Origin: Mucilaginibacter glaciei
GTDB lineage: Bacteria > Bacteroidota > Bacteroidia > Sphingobacteriales > Sphingobacteriaceae
Direction: 5' to 3'
NCBI RefSeq assembly: GCF_014773245.1
Contig: NZ_JACWMX010000010.1
Span: forward strand, 62,001 to 126,000
Length of the DNA: 64,000 nt
The notes beneath the pieces were generated by a model, which was not told the origin of the DNA, did not search any database, and saw only the letters and a program-made list of their open reading frames with translations. The first letter of the stretch is position 1. Each line of letters opens with the position of its first letter. A program made the translations under genes and the position numbers. Below, one piece after another: positions 42,229 to 50,758 of the stretch.

Positions 42229-43012
42229 ACCCCTTCTTCAGCTCCTCAGCAAAATATTCCTCGATAGTCCCGAAGGTTAAACCACGCTTTTTGGCCTTAC
42301 GGATAAATCCTTCGATCCGCTCAATAAACGGCCGACCGGAATTTTTGGCGATATAGCCAGGAATGCCGAAACGGTCTGCCTGGTGCAGATCGGTAAACTC
42401 CCAGGGGTGAAAGTAAATGTTAATGTAGCCATCTTTTTTATGGGTGCAATAGCTCAACGCATTTATGATCCACATTGGCAGGTTATGAAAACTAAGCCAG
42501 AATAAGGGAAAGCGCAACCGCGGCGATACTGACGACGGCAATTGCATTATCCCGCCCTCCCGGTAAAATGTGCGCGATATATTCAGATTGTTATACCTGC
42601 CGGGAATGAATGTAGGGTTAATCGATGAGTTGTAAAGATAGCCTGCCTGTTTGACAGCGGCGTTGTCAACCGGCATCATCCGAGCCATCCGGAAGCCTTT
42701 AACCGTTTTTCCTGTAAGTTGCTCCAGCGCAAGTTTTGATTGCAGCAGGTGTTTGTTTTCAAAAGCCGAGTGGTAATAACCGTGCGATGCTACCTCGTGC
42801 CCCTCGCTAACTATCCGTGCAATTACATCGGGTTGGTTAATGGCATAGTTAGCCGTTATAAAAAAGGTGCCCTTTATACCTGTTCGCTGCAACAAGTCAA
42901 GCACTGCTAAAGTACCTTCTGTTGATATAGATAGCTGCTCAGCAAATGGTAATTGTTTTCCGTATTCAAGCGGCAGGTCAAACTCTTCTATATCAAAGCT
43001 CAATAAGATCAT
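42227..43012 (-). CDS. Polysaccharide deacetylase (NodB-homology, CE4)
   Basis: The 261-residue protein has the NodB fold motifs: SFDIEEFD with the catalytic Asp, SHGYYHSAF with the metal-binding His pair, and HPWEF near the end. CE4 enzymes remove N-acetyl groups from glycans such as chitin oligomers, peptidoglycan or capsular polysaccharide. The preceding glycosyltransferase gene overlaps its start by 20 bases, so the two form a glycan-modifying pair. The stop codon lies in the nested palindrome, and the final residues could have been shaped by its insertion. Confidence 0.9.
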   Translation of the reverse strand: MILLSFDIEEFDLPLEYGKQLPFAEQLSISTEGTLAVLDLLQRTGIKGTFFITANYAINQPDVIARIVSEGHEVASHGYYHSAFENKHLLQSKLALEQLTGKTVKGFRMARMMPVDNAAVKQAGYLYNSSINPTFIPGRYNNLNISRTFYREGGIMQLPSSVSPRLRFPLFWLSFHNLPMWIINALSYCTHKKDGYINIYFHPWEFTDLHQADRFGIPGYIAKNSGRPFIERIEGFIRKAKKRGLTFGTIEEYFAEELKKG

Positions 43013-43952
43013 TGCCCGTTTTGACCAAATTTGATGAGCGTACGATATAGTTTGGCCTTTGTTTAGCCTGCATAAATAGTTTGCCCAGGTACATACCTAT
43101 CACGCCCAGCACAAACAATTGCAAACCGCCAAAAAATGCCACGGTTGCAATAATAGAAGCCCAGCCCGAAGCTGTTGTTTGCCCGAAAAAGAAATAGCTG
43201 ATAAAAACGTAAGGGATGTACAACACCGAGAAAAGCGAGAAGAACAGGCCGATGCCGGTAACCGCGTACAACGGCCGCACGCTGAAAGACATCATGCTGT
43301 TTAAAGCTAATTTAATCAGTTTAAAAAAGGAGTAGCTGGCCTCGCCCGAAAACCGGTTTGCCGGCGTGTAAGGGATCGCCTTTTGTTTAAAGCCCACCCA
43401 TTTAACCATACCACGGAAAAATATTTCATATTCATCCATCAGGTTCAACTGGTCTACCACTTTCCTGTCCAGCAGCCTGAAATCGGCAATGCCGTTCTCC
43501 AGCTCAATGTCTGATAGCATGTTGATGCCCTTGTAAAACATCTTTGACGAAAAGCGCTGATATTTTTTTGCATGTGCGTTAGCCTCGGCGCGGTAGGTGT
43601 AAACCACATCATAATCCAGCGCCCAATAGCGCAGCATCTCTTTAATCATTTCGGGCGGGTGCTGCAAGTCCGAATCCATCGTGATCACGGCATCACCGGT
43701 AGCCATTTCAAGCCCGGCCTGTAAAGCGTGATCCTTGCCAAAGTTGCGCGACAGTTCTAAATAACGTACTTCGGGGTGTATTTCGCTTTGTATCTTGATC
43801 TCGTTAAGGGTATTATCCTTACTGCCATCGTCAACAAATATATATTCAAATGTATAGCCGGTGCTGTTAAGCACTTTCTGCAGTTCATTTACAAGTGGGT
43901 GAATGTTATTCTGCTCATTATGAGCAGGTATAACAATACTAATCTTCTTCAT
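42993..43952 (-). CDS. Family 2 glycosyltransferase (DPM1/ArnC-like)
   Basis: The 319-residue protein has a GT-A domain: VIPAHNEQNNI, FVDDGSKD and MDSDLQHPPEMI, and a QFRL-type NGIADFRLLD region. The C-terminal part has two hydrophobic segments. This matches polyprenyl-phosphate glycosyltransferases that load a sugar onto a lipid carrier. It overlaps the deacetylase gene by 20 bases, which suggests the pair makes and trims a modified sugar. The upstream promoter is shared with a divergent GT87-type gene. Confidence 0.92.
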   Translation of the reverse strand: MKKISIVIPAHNEQNNIHPLVNELQKVLNSTGYTFEYIFVDDGSKDNTLNEIKIQSEIHPEVRYLELSRNFGKDHALQAGLEMATGDAVITMDSDLQHPPEMIKEMLRYWALDYDVVYTYRAEANAHAKKYQRFSSKMFYKGINMLSDIELENGIADFRLLDRKVVDQLNLMDEYEIFFRGMVKWVGFKQKAIPYTPANRFSGEASYSFFKLIKLALNSMMSFSVRPLYAVTGIGLFFSLFSVLYIPYVFISYFFFGQTTASGWASIIATVAFFGGLQLFVLGVIGMYLGKLFMQAKQRPNYIVRSSNLVKTGNDLIEL

Positions 43953-44111
43953 TTAAATTTATCTTGGGGGAATAAATTCTGTAATAACAATGTTACAATA
44001 TTAAAAATATCTTTTTTAATATTTGTCATCATTTCTTAAGAAATAACAACTTTTAAGGAAATTCTAAGGTTTTTTAATCGACAGGCAAATAGCTATCTTG
44101 CAGGCATTTTT

Positions 44112-45314
44112 ATGGCAAAAAAAATCCTTTATCTGAGTGGTTACCAATGGACCTGTATCCTTTATCTGGCTGTTGCCCTTTTTTGCTGGCAGCTTAAGTA
44201 TTTCAGGCATATAGATAATAACTACCTTATCTTTCGCACGTCGTATTATCACTTCAAAGATCACCTGAACCTGTACCTGGAGTATCCTAAAGAATATTAT
44301 GATATTTTCATATATGGCCCTGCATTTACCCTGCTGATAGCACCTTTAGCCTTAATGCCCGAAGGCTGGGGGTTTTTCATTTGGGAAATGGGTAACGCTG
44401 CGGCGTTTTTGATGGCCATACACCTGCTGCCATTTAATAATAATATAAAAACATCTATCCTGTTACTATGCGTTATCGAATTTGCTAACGCATCGCATTA
44501 CATGCAGTTTAACCCCATTATAGCGGCTATTATTATTATAAGCTTTATAATGGTTAAAAGGCAAAAAGAACAATATGCTACCCTGCTCACCGTATTTGGC
44601 ACATTGATAAAGCTATACCCCATAGCCGGGCTGGCCTTTTTCGTATTCTCTAAAAACAAGTTAAAGTTTGTGGCCTGGTCGGTAGTTTGGCTGGCAGTAC
44701 TATTGGTGTTACCGGCAATCATATCGGGCCCGCAGTTTTTATTGCAAAGCTACCATGATTGGTACACCGCATTAACCGCAAAAAGCAATTTGAACGAAAC
44801 GCTCACCAGCGGGCAGGATTGGTGTATTATGGGTGTTGCCCGGCGTTTAACGCAAAATGCTGCGCTGCCTAATTGGCCATTCTTTTTAGGCGGGGTGGCT
44901 ATATTTGGCGGTGCACTTCTCAGGTTTAAGCAATACACCTCACTTAAATTCCAGCTCCAGGTAATGTGTTCGGCATTGCTGATGGTGGTACTGTTCAGCA
45001 CGGGGTCCGAGCATCCAACGTTTATTATTGCGGTGGCAGGTGCAGTTATCTATATCATGATGCAACCCAAGCCATTTACCAGATTCAATATTGTAATGCT
45101 GGTGTTGTTACTCGTAGTAACCGGGCTTGGCCCGTCGGATGCGTTCCCGCGCCCGGCGAGGGTTTTTATGCAAAACTACGCCATAAAAGCTTGGCCCTGC
45201 ATTATCATGTGGTTCATTATCAGTTACGGGTTGCTGTTCAAAGATTTTATTAGTGATGACCTGCCGCCTGAAAGTTTGGATAACCCGATTTTGCCTGAGC
45301 TTAAAGCTGATTAA
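44112..45314 (+). CDS. GT87-type (DUF2029) membrane glycosyltransferase
   Basis: The 400-residue protein has around ten hydrophobic segments and a short polar N-terminus. It fits the DUF2029/GT87 family of polyprenyl-phosphomannose-dependent transferases: an early acidic loop, GPAFTLLIAPLAL, and a late GSEHPTFII stretch. A role in envelope glycan assembly fits the divergent GT2/deacetylase pair. Catalytic residues cannot be fixed from sequence alone. No operon partner is visible downstream. Confidence 0.8.
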   Translation: MAKKILYLSGYQWTCILYLAVALFCWQLKYFRHIDNNYLIFRTSYYHFKDHLNLYLEYPKEYYDIFIYGPAFTLLIAPLALMPEGWGFFIWEMGNAAAFLMAIHLLPFNNNIKTSILLLCVIEFANASHYMQFNPIIAAIIIISFIMVKRQKEQYATLLTVFGTLIKLYPIAGLAFFVFSKNKLKFVAWSVVWLAVLLVLPAIISGPQFLLQSYHDWYTALTAKSNLNETLTSGQDWCIMGVARRLTQNAALPNWPFFLGGVAIFGGALLRFKQYTSLKFQLQVMCSALLMVVLFSTGSEHPTFIIAVAGAVIYIMMQPKPFTRFNIVMLVLLLVVTGLGPSDAFPRPARVFMQNYAIKAWPCIIMWFIISYGLLFKDFISDDLPPESLDNPILPELKAD

Positions 45315-45441
45315 AAAAGTTATAAATCTATTTTTTATCTTAAAATAGCTAAAACACTCTGATAATAGCCAGTGTTTAACTCATCGGCGGCGCACAAACC
45401 TCTCTGAACATAATTGTCAAATAAGATTTATTCAAAAAATT

Positions 45442-45472
45442 AAGATTAATAATATATTTTAATGTTAATCTT
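45442..45472. promoter_or_regulatory. Inverted repeat upstream of the Anbu operon
   Basis: AAGATTAA (45442-45449) and TTAATCTT (45465-45472) form an 8-bp inverted repeat in an AT-rich 282-base region before the ATP-grasp gene. It may be an operator for the operon. Confidence 0.35.
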
Positions 45473-45596
45473 ACATTAATTGAACGATATTTTTTATAAT
45501 TTACAAAAAATATCGGTTATTAGGCCTTTGTTTATATTGCTACTGGTATCTCTTATAGAATTACCGGCATTATTAATATTAATCTGACTCTATTTT

Positions 45597-47045
45597 ATGT
45601 ATCAATCGCAACATTTCGACAAATACAATTTAATTAACGGCGTTTGGGACGAAATGTACAGCGAAAACAGCACCGTACGCGATCATTATCAAAAGGTGAT
45701 TCAATATTTATCACAAGAGTCGCCGGATGACCTTGCAAAAAAAGAAGAATTGGCCAAAAGACTGTTTATGACACAGGGGATTACCTTCACTGTATACAAT
45801 AGCGGCGAGGGGATTGAAAAAATCTTCCCGTTTGATATTATCCCGAGGGTTATTACCGCCACCGAGTGGGCTTTTGTTGAAAAAGGAATTAAACAACGCT
45901 TAACTGCACTTAACTTATTTTTAAAAGACATTTATCACAATCAATTCATAGTAAAAGACGGAATTGTACCTATAGATATCGTATACTCCTGCCCGCATTT
46001 TTTGCGGGAAATGTATCAGTTGGATGTACCGTACGATGTGTATGTACATATTGCAGGGATAGACCTGATCCGCGATCATGACGGTACTTTTTATGTGCTG
46101 GAGGATAACCTGCGCACTCCATCGGGCGTAAGTTACATGCTCGAAAACAGGGAAATAACCAAACGCCTGTTTCCCGATCTGCTGCCCAATTGCGGCGTAC
46201 GCAGTGTTACAGAATACCCGTCCATACTCTATAAGAACCTCTTGTCGCTATCGCCAAGGCAGATCAGTAATCCAACTATCGTTTTGCTGAGTCCGGGTAT
46301 CTATAATTCGGCCTATTTTGAACATACCACCCTGGCCCGTTTAATGGGTGTTGAGTTGGTAGAGGGCCGCGACCTGGTGGTGAACAACCATAAGGTATAT
46401 ATGAAAACCACCACCGGCTTGCAACAAGTTGATGTGATCTATCGCCGGGTTGATGATGAGTTTTTAGATCCGCTGGTATTTAACCCTAATAGTGTATTGG
46501 GTGTAGCCGGGCTAATGGGTGCTTACCGTAAAGGTAATGTGGCTATCGTAAATGCCATAGGTAACGGCGTAGCGGATGACAAGGCTACTTATATCTACGT
46601 TCCGGATATGATTAAATACTATCTGAACGAAGAGCCGATATTAAAGAATGTGCCCACCCATCGTTTAAGTAATAAAGATGAGCGCGACCATGTGTTCAAG
46701 AATATCAACACCATGGTGGTCAAAAAAACCAACGAAAGCGGCGGCTACGGGATGCTCATGGGGCATGCATCAACAGAAGAAGAAATAGAGAAATACAAAC
46801 TGGAGATACTGAAAGACCCACGTAATTTCATCGCGCAGCCCACTATCAGCTTATCGGCAGCGCCTTGTTACATTGGCGGGGTATTACAGCCAAGGCGTAT
46901 CGATTTAAGGCCTTACGCCCTTTGCGGCCCGGATGGTATTGAGATTGTACCCGGCGGTTTAACCCGTGTGGCCTTAACAGAAGGCTCACTGGTGGTAAAT
47001 AGTTCGCAGGGTGGTGGTAGTAAAGATACTTGGGTGCTGGCGTAG
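45597..47045 (+). CDS. Circularly permuted ATP-grasp type 2 protein
   Basis: The 482-residue protein has the features of the circularly permuted ATP-grasp family: a long GIDLIRDHDGTFYVLEDN motif, PSGVSYMLENR, KKTNESGGYGMLMG as the phosphate loop and QPTISLSAAP near the end. Family members form peptide or amide bonds using ATP. The gene is first in an operon with alpha-E, two transglutaminase-like genes and an Anbu peptidase, a known conserved set thought to make and degrade a small peptide. The upstream region is AT-rich with an inverted repeat. Confidence 0.92.
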   Translation: MYQSQHFDKYNLINGVWDEMYSENSTVRDHYQKVIQYLSQESPDDLAKKEELAKRLFMTQGITFTVYNSGEGIEKIFPFDIIPRVITATEWAFVEKGIKQRLTALNLFLKDIYHNQFIVKDGIVPIDIVYSCPHFLREMYQLDVPYDVYVHIAGIDLIRDHDGTFYVLEDNLRTPSGVSYMLENREITKRLFPDLLPNCGVRSVTEYPSILYKNLLSLSPRQISNPTIVLLSPGIYNSAYFEHTTLARLMGVELVEGRDLVVNNHKVYMKTTTGLQQVDVIYRRVDDEFLDPLVFNPNSVLGVAGLMGAYRKGNVAIVNAIGNGVADDKATYIYVPDMIKYYLNEEPILKNVPTHRLSNKDERDHVFKNINTMVVKKTNESGGYGMLMGHASTEEEIEKYKLEILKDPRNFIAQPTISLSAAPCYIGGVLQPRRIDLRPYALCGPDGIEIVPGGLTRVALTEGSLVVNSSQGGGSKDTWVLA

Positions 47046-47136
47046 TTAGCCAAAAGCAAAACGAGTCAGGAACCAAGACCAAACGAAAAAATTAAATTCG
47101 AAATCGAACTTTCGAAATTCGAAATAAAAAGCATAT
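47046..47136. repeat. Low-complexity TTCGAAAT-rich spacer
   Basis: Between the ATP-grasp and alpha-E genes the sequence is built from repeated ATTCGAAAT-type units (CGAAATCGAA, TTCGAAATTCGAAAT). The unit is palindromic (TTCGAA). Similar spacers are scattered in Bacteroidota genomes. Confidence 0.5.
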
Positions 47137-48072
47137 ATGTTAAGCAGGGTAGCAGCAAGTTTTTATTGGTTAAGCCGGTATATTGAACGGAGCGACGGTA
47201 TTTTAAGAATGCTGAAGATCAACTATGCCTCATCGCAAGATTCGGTAGATGGGTTTAGCTGGGAGCCGGTGATCCGTATATTTAGCGGGCCCGATGAAGA
47301 GTTGATGACTAAGTTAAATAACGATAGCCGGGCGGTGTTAAAATACATGGTAATTGATAAGGAGAACCATAATTCTATCCTTAACATTATTACGCTTGCG
47401 CGCGAAAATGCCCGTAGTGTGCAAGAGCATATCCCTAAAGATCTTTGGCAATGTTTGAATGAATATTACCATACCGTAAAGGAACCCCGCATTGCATCGG
47501 GCCTGAAAAAAGATGACCCGATTGGTGTGCTGGATGTACTGATCAAACAAGTGATGCTTTACTACGGTACAGCCGAAATAACCATGGAGCGAGGCCAGGG
47601 CCGCAGTTTTATGAATATTGGTAAATACCTGGAGCGCGCTATCCAGTCGATAGATATTTTAGATGTTAAATATGGGCCGCTAAACGCTAACCCTAACCTG
47701 CTTACCGATATAACTTATTGGAAACACCTGCTCATGTCGATAGGCGGTTATGAACTGTACCAGAAAACCTACCGCGACGGGTTGGAGGCGCAGAACGTAC
47801 TGGAACAGGTTATTTTGAACAATGATTTTCCGCGGTCGGTAATTTATTCGGTTAATAACATCCAGCGGTATTTTGACAGGTTAAAGAATAACAGCAACGT
47901 GAATGATTACCGGGAGATCTCGTTCCATATTGGCCGTTTACAAAGCAGCATTAAATACAGTTCGGTAAAAAGCATCGGCCAGGAGGGGTTACATCAGTAC
48001 CTCATCCGAGTGAAAGATGACCTGTACCAGATAGGTAATCAGCTTAACGAATATTATTTTGCAAATTCCTAA
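47137..48072 (+). CDS. Alpha-E domain protein
   Basis: The 311-residue protein is all-helical and begins LSRVAASFYWLSRYIERSD, the alpha-E domain signature, with an ERxD pair near residue 20. Alpha-E proteins sit beside circularly permuted ATP-grasp enzymes and are thought to be partner subunits in peptide-bond formation; a catalytic role is not proven. The 91-base gap to the ATP-grasp gene holds low-complexity repeats, yet both genes are on the same strand and the set is conserved, so I keep them in one operon. Confidence 0.92.
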   Translation: MLSRVAASFYWLSRYIERSDGILRMLKINYASSQDSVDGFSWEPVIRIFSGPDEELMTKLNNDSRAVLKYMVIDKENHNSILNIITLARENARSVQEHIPKDLWQCLNEYYHTVKEPRIASGLKKDDPIGVLDVLIKQVMLYYGTAEITMERGQGRSFMNIGKYLERAIQSIDILDVKYGPLNANPNLLTDITYWKHLLMSIGGYELYQKTYRDGLEAQNVLEQVILNNDFPRSVIYSVNNIQRYFDRLKNNSNVNDYREISFHIGRLQSSIKYSSVKSIGQEGLHQYLIRVKDDLYQIGNQLNEYYFANS

Positions 48073-48184
48073 TACAAACTGAGAATGATCTCAATTTGAA
48101 AATGTGTCGATTGAAAATTTGAAAATTACTCGATGCAACAGGCATATTCAAATTATCAAATCGTCGAATTAACTAATTACTACC
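48073..48184. repeat. Low-complexity TTTGAAAAT-rich spacer
   Basis: The 112 bases between the alpha-E and transglutaminase genes contain AATTTGAAAATGTG, ATTGAAAATTTGAAAATT and TCAAATTATCAAATCG, imperfect direct and inverted copies of TTTGAAAAT/ATTTTCAAA. The sequence differs from the preceding operon spacer but has the same style. Confidence 0.5.
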
Positions 48185-49159
48185 ATGCCCGAATTTAAAA
48201 TACAGCATATCACCAAATACTCTTACGATAATTTTGTACGCGATAGCGCCAATAAGATCATCCTGTTCCCTATTGTTGATATTTACCAGGACGTGATCAA
48301 GCACGATCTCACGATTACCGGCAGCCCGCAGGTAGATACTTATGTAGATTATTACGGCAACGAAGTAGGTAGCTTTACCTACACGGAGCGTCACACCCAG
48401 CTGATCATCAACTCGCAGTTAATGGTTAACACGCATGCGCGCCCCTTACCTGTCGATACCATGTTTGCATCAGAACAGTGGACAGAACTATTCAATTTAA
48501 GGTATATCGTACCGTACATTGACTTTTTAAAGCAGGAATATTTTGAAGGATTAATAGAGTTGCAGCCCGTTGTGGAGAACGAGCGCAAAACTGAAGATAC
48601 ACCATATCATACCGCTCTTAAATTTTGCCAATATGTGTACAAAAACTTTGAATACATAAAGGGCGTGACCACCGTTGAAACTACCCTTGACGAGATATGG
48701 AAAATAAAGGCCGGTGTTTGCCAGGATTTTGCTCACCTGTTAATGGTGATGCTGCGCCTGGTGGGTATTCCTGCCCGGTATGTAAGCGGATACATTTGCC
48801 CTAACCGCGACGGCATGAGAGGCGAAGGCGCCACCCATGCATGGGCAGAAGCTTACATACCGGGGTACGGCTGGTTGGGGATAGACCCTACTAACAATTG
48901 CGTGGCCAATGAAATGCACGTAAGGCTGGCTGTAGGCCGCAATTTTTCTGACTGCTCTCCTGTTAAGGGTGTGTATAAAGGGTCGGCTAATCACCGGTTG
49001 GATGTGTCGGTTTCTGTTGGATATGAAGACAGCCATTTACCCCAGGAAAAAGATATATTTACCGAATCAACATTTCCCAAAGCCGAAAGTACTGCCTCAA
49101 GAAACAGTTACGCCCGGTACATGGAAATTGTGCAGCAGCAACAACAGCAGCAGCAATAA
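48185..49159 (+). CDS. Transglutaminase family protein
   Basis: This 324-residue cytosolic protein has the N-terminal beta domain (QHITKYSYDNFVRDS) seen in bacterial transglutaminase-like proteins and a core with Cys in GVCQDFAHL, His in THAWAEAY and Asp in GIDPTNN. The C-terminus ends in a CAG/CAA-encoded polyglutamine tail. Partnered with ATP-grasp, alpha-E and Anbu genes, it probably cleaves or transfers a glutamyl-type peptide. The second transglutaminase of the operon is different in sequence, so this is an old pair. Confidence 0.92.
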   Translation: MPEFKIQHITKYSYDNFVRDSANKIILFPIVDIYQDVIKHDLTITGSPQVDTYVDYYGNEVGSFTYTERHTQLIINSQLMVNTHARPLPVDTMFASEQWTELFNLRYIVPYIDFLKQEYFEGLIELQPVVENERKTEDTPYHTALKFCQYVYKNFEYIKGVTTVETTLDEIWKIKAGVCQDFAHLLMVMLRLVGIPARYVSGYICPNRDGMRGEGATHAWAEAYIPGYGWLGIDPTNNCVANEMHVRLAVGRNFSDCSPVKGVYKGSANHRLDVSVSVGYEDSHLPQEKDIFTESTFPKAESTASRNSYARYMEIVQQQQQQQQ

Positions 49160-49182
49160 CGGTTTAGATACTTTTACAAGAC

Positions 49183-49905
49183 ATGACTTACTGTTTAGGA
49201 ATTAAAGTTAAAGAGGGCTTAATAGCCATTGCAGATACCCGTATTACCACCGGCACAGATACTACAGTAAAAAAGAAGATCAGCATCCTGCAAAAGGAGA
49301 ATTCATCTATGTATATCATGACAAGCGGCCTGCGCTCTGTTCGTGACAAGGCCATTGTTTACTTTGATGAGCTGCTGGAAACATCAGAATTCAGCAAGCT
49401 TTACCAGGCAGTAAACGCTTTTGGCCAACAGGTGCGGCGTGTAGCTGACGAGGACAGGGCGACCTTAGAAAAAGCCGGTTTTAAGTTTGACCTGAATACC
49501 ATAATCGGCGGCCAGCTTAAGGATGATGATGAACATAAACTATTTTTACTTTATCCGGAAGGTAACTGGGTTGAATTGGGCCTTGGCGCACCCTTTGTGG
49601 TAATTGGCAACTCGGGGCATGGTAAAGCAATTTTAAACCGTACAATTGATGAAAATTCGGATATGAAGCTGGCCCTAAAGGCAGGTTTCCTTTCGTTTGA
49701 TTCGACCCGGGTGAGCAGTAACAACGTTGATTTCCCGATTGATGTGGCACTTTACAAAAAAGGCACATTTGAGATAGTGGAGCAGCGTTATACGCAAAAA
49801 GATATGGCCGATATATCGGCACAATGGGCAGATGAATTGAAAAGTGCGTTGAACCATATTGACGGTGACTGGATGGAAAAGGCTTTTAAAAAATTACCGA
49901 AGTAA
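49183..49905 (+). CDS. Anbu (ancestral beta-subunit) proteasome-like peptidase
   Basis: The 240-residue protein starts MTYCLGIKV, placing the N-terminal nucleophile Thr2 after removal of Met, followed by EGLIAIADTRITTG, a typical Ntn-hydrolase strand. Anbu/BPH proteins resemble 20S beta subunits and assemble into helical or ring oligomers; their substrates are unknown. The surrounding ATP-grasp, alpha-E and transglutaminase genes form the known Anbu locus, in which a peptide is made and then degraded. The stop is five bases before the second transglutaminase ATG, so the end is tightly packed. Confidence 0.92.
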   Translation: MTYCLGIKVKEGLIAIADTRITTGTDTTVKKKISILQKENSSMYIMTSGLRSVRDKAIVYFDELLETSEFSKLYQAVNAFGQQVRRVADEDRATLEKAGFKFDLNTIIGGQLKDDDEHKLFLLYPEGNWVELGLGAPFVVIGNSGHGKAILNRTIDENSDMKLALKAGFLSFDSTRVSSNNVDFPIDVALYKKGTFEIVEQRYTQKDMADISAQWADELKSALNHIDGDWMEKAFKKLPK

Positions 49906-49909
49906 GAGA

Positions 49910-50758
49910 ATGAAATTTAAAGTATCGGCCGAGATCGATTATGAAGTGAAAGCGCCAAGCACGCTGATATTAAACGTACACGCCCTCCGCACCGCCCATC
50001 AAACCGTAATTGACGAGAAGTTAAGCATAGCGCCTTATTTAAAAATTGAAGAACTGGCAGCTACAAACGGCGAAAACCGGTTTGTGCGCTTAGATATCCC
50101 CGACACCGGCCCTATCAGCATACGCTACGAAGCTATGGTAGACAATTATTACGAAGTAAAAGATCACTCTAACCTAGCCGAGATCCCGGTAAGTAAATTC
50201 GACCCATCGGTATTAACCTATCTTAACCCCAGCCGCTACTGCCAAAGCGATAAACTGTACCGTTTGGCTAATAATACGTTCGGCAAGATCAGCACTTCGT
50301 TTGAGCAGGTTTTTGCCGTTACCGATTGGATCCATAAAAACGTGGAGTATTTGAGCGGCTTTACCAATTCAGAAACATCGGCCTATGATACCGTTACACA
50401 GCAAGCAGGTGTTTGCCGCGATTTTGCACACCTGGGTATAGCACTGTGCCGCGCATTAACTATCCCTGCACGTTACTTCACCGGCTATGCTTACCAGCTT
50501 AACCCGCCCGATTTTCATGCTTGTTTTGAAGCCTACTTAGGTGGCGACTGGGTTTTGTTTGATGCCACCAGGCTGATCCCGCTGAACGGGTTGGTAAAAA
50601 TAGCCACCGGCCGCGATGCTGCCGATGCCGCCATAGCAAGTATATTTGGCGATGTATATTGCACCAATATAAAAGCCGCCTGTGAGTTTGTTGATGAGCA
50701 ACCCTTTAAGCCCATTTACTACACCCGCTCGATATTTGACGGGGTAACCTACCTATAA
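49910..50758 (+). CDS. Transglutaminase family protein (second in operon)
   Basis: Starting at ATG 49910 (an in-frame start at 49859 would overlap the Anbu gene), this ~283-residue protein has the triad positions Cys in GVCRDFAHLG, His in DFHACFEAYL and Asp in LFDATRL. It ends GRDAADAAIA, a conserved-looking loop of the family. It closes the ATP-grasp, alpha-E, transglutaminase, Anbu, transglutaminase operon. Two different transglutaminases may release and transfer different ends of the same peptide. Confidence 0.92.
   Translation: MKFKVSAEIDYEVKAPSTLILNVHALRTAHQTVIDEKLSIAPYLKIEELAATNGENRFVRLDIPDTGPISIRYEAMVDNYYEVKDHSNLAEIPVSKFDPSVLTYLNPSRYCQSDKLYRLANNTFGKISTSFEQVFAVTDWIHKNVEYLSGFTNSETSAYDTVTQQAGVCRDFAHLGIALCRALTIPARYFTGYAYQLNPPDFHACFEAYLGGDWVLFDATRLIPLNGLVKIATGRDAADAAIASIFGDVYCTNIKAACEFVDEQPFKPIYYTRSIFDGVTYL

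Noticed and set aside
49131..49158. CAG/CAA repeat as an unstable tract of special importance
   Set aside because: It encodes a short Gln tail at the end of a transglutaminase; common low complexity and no evidence of function.
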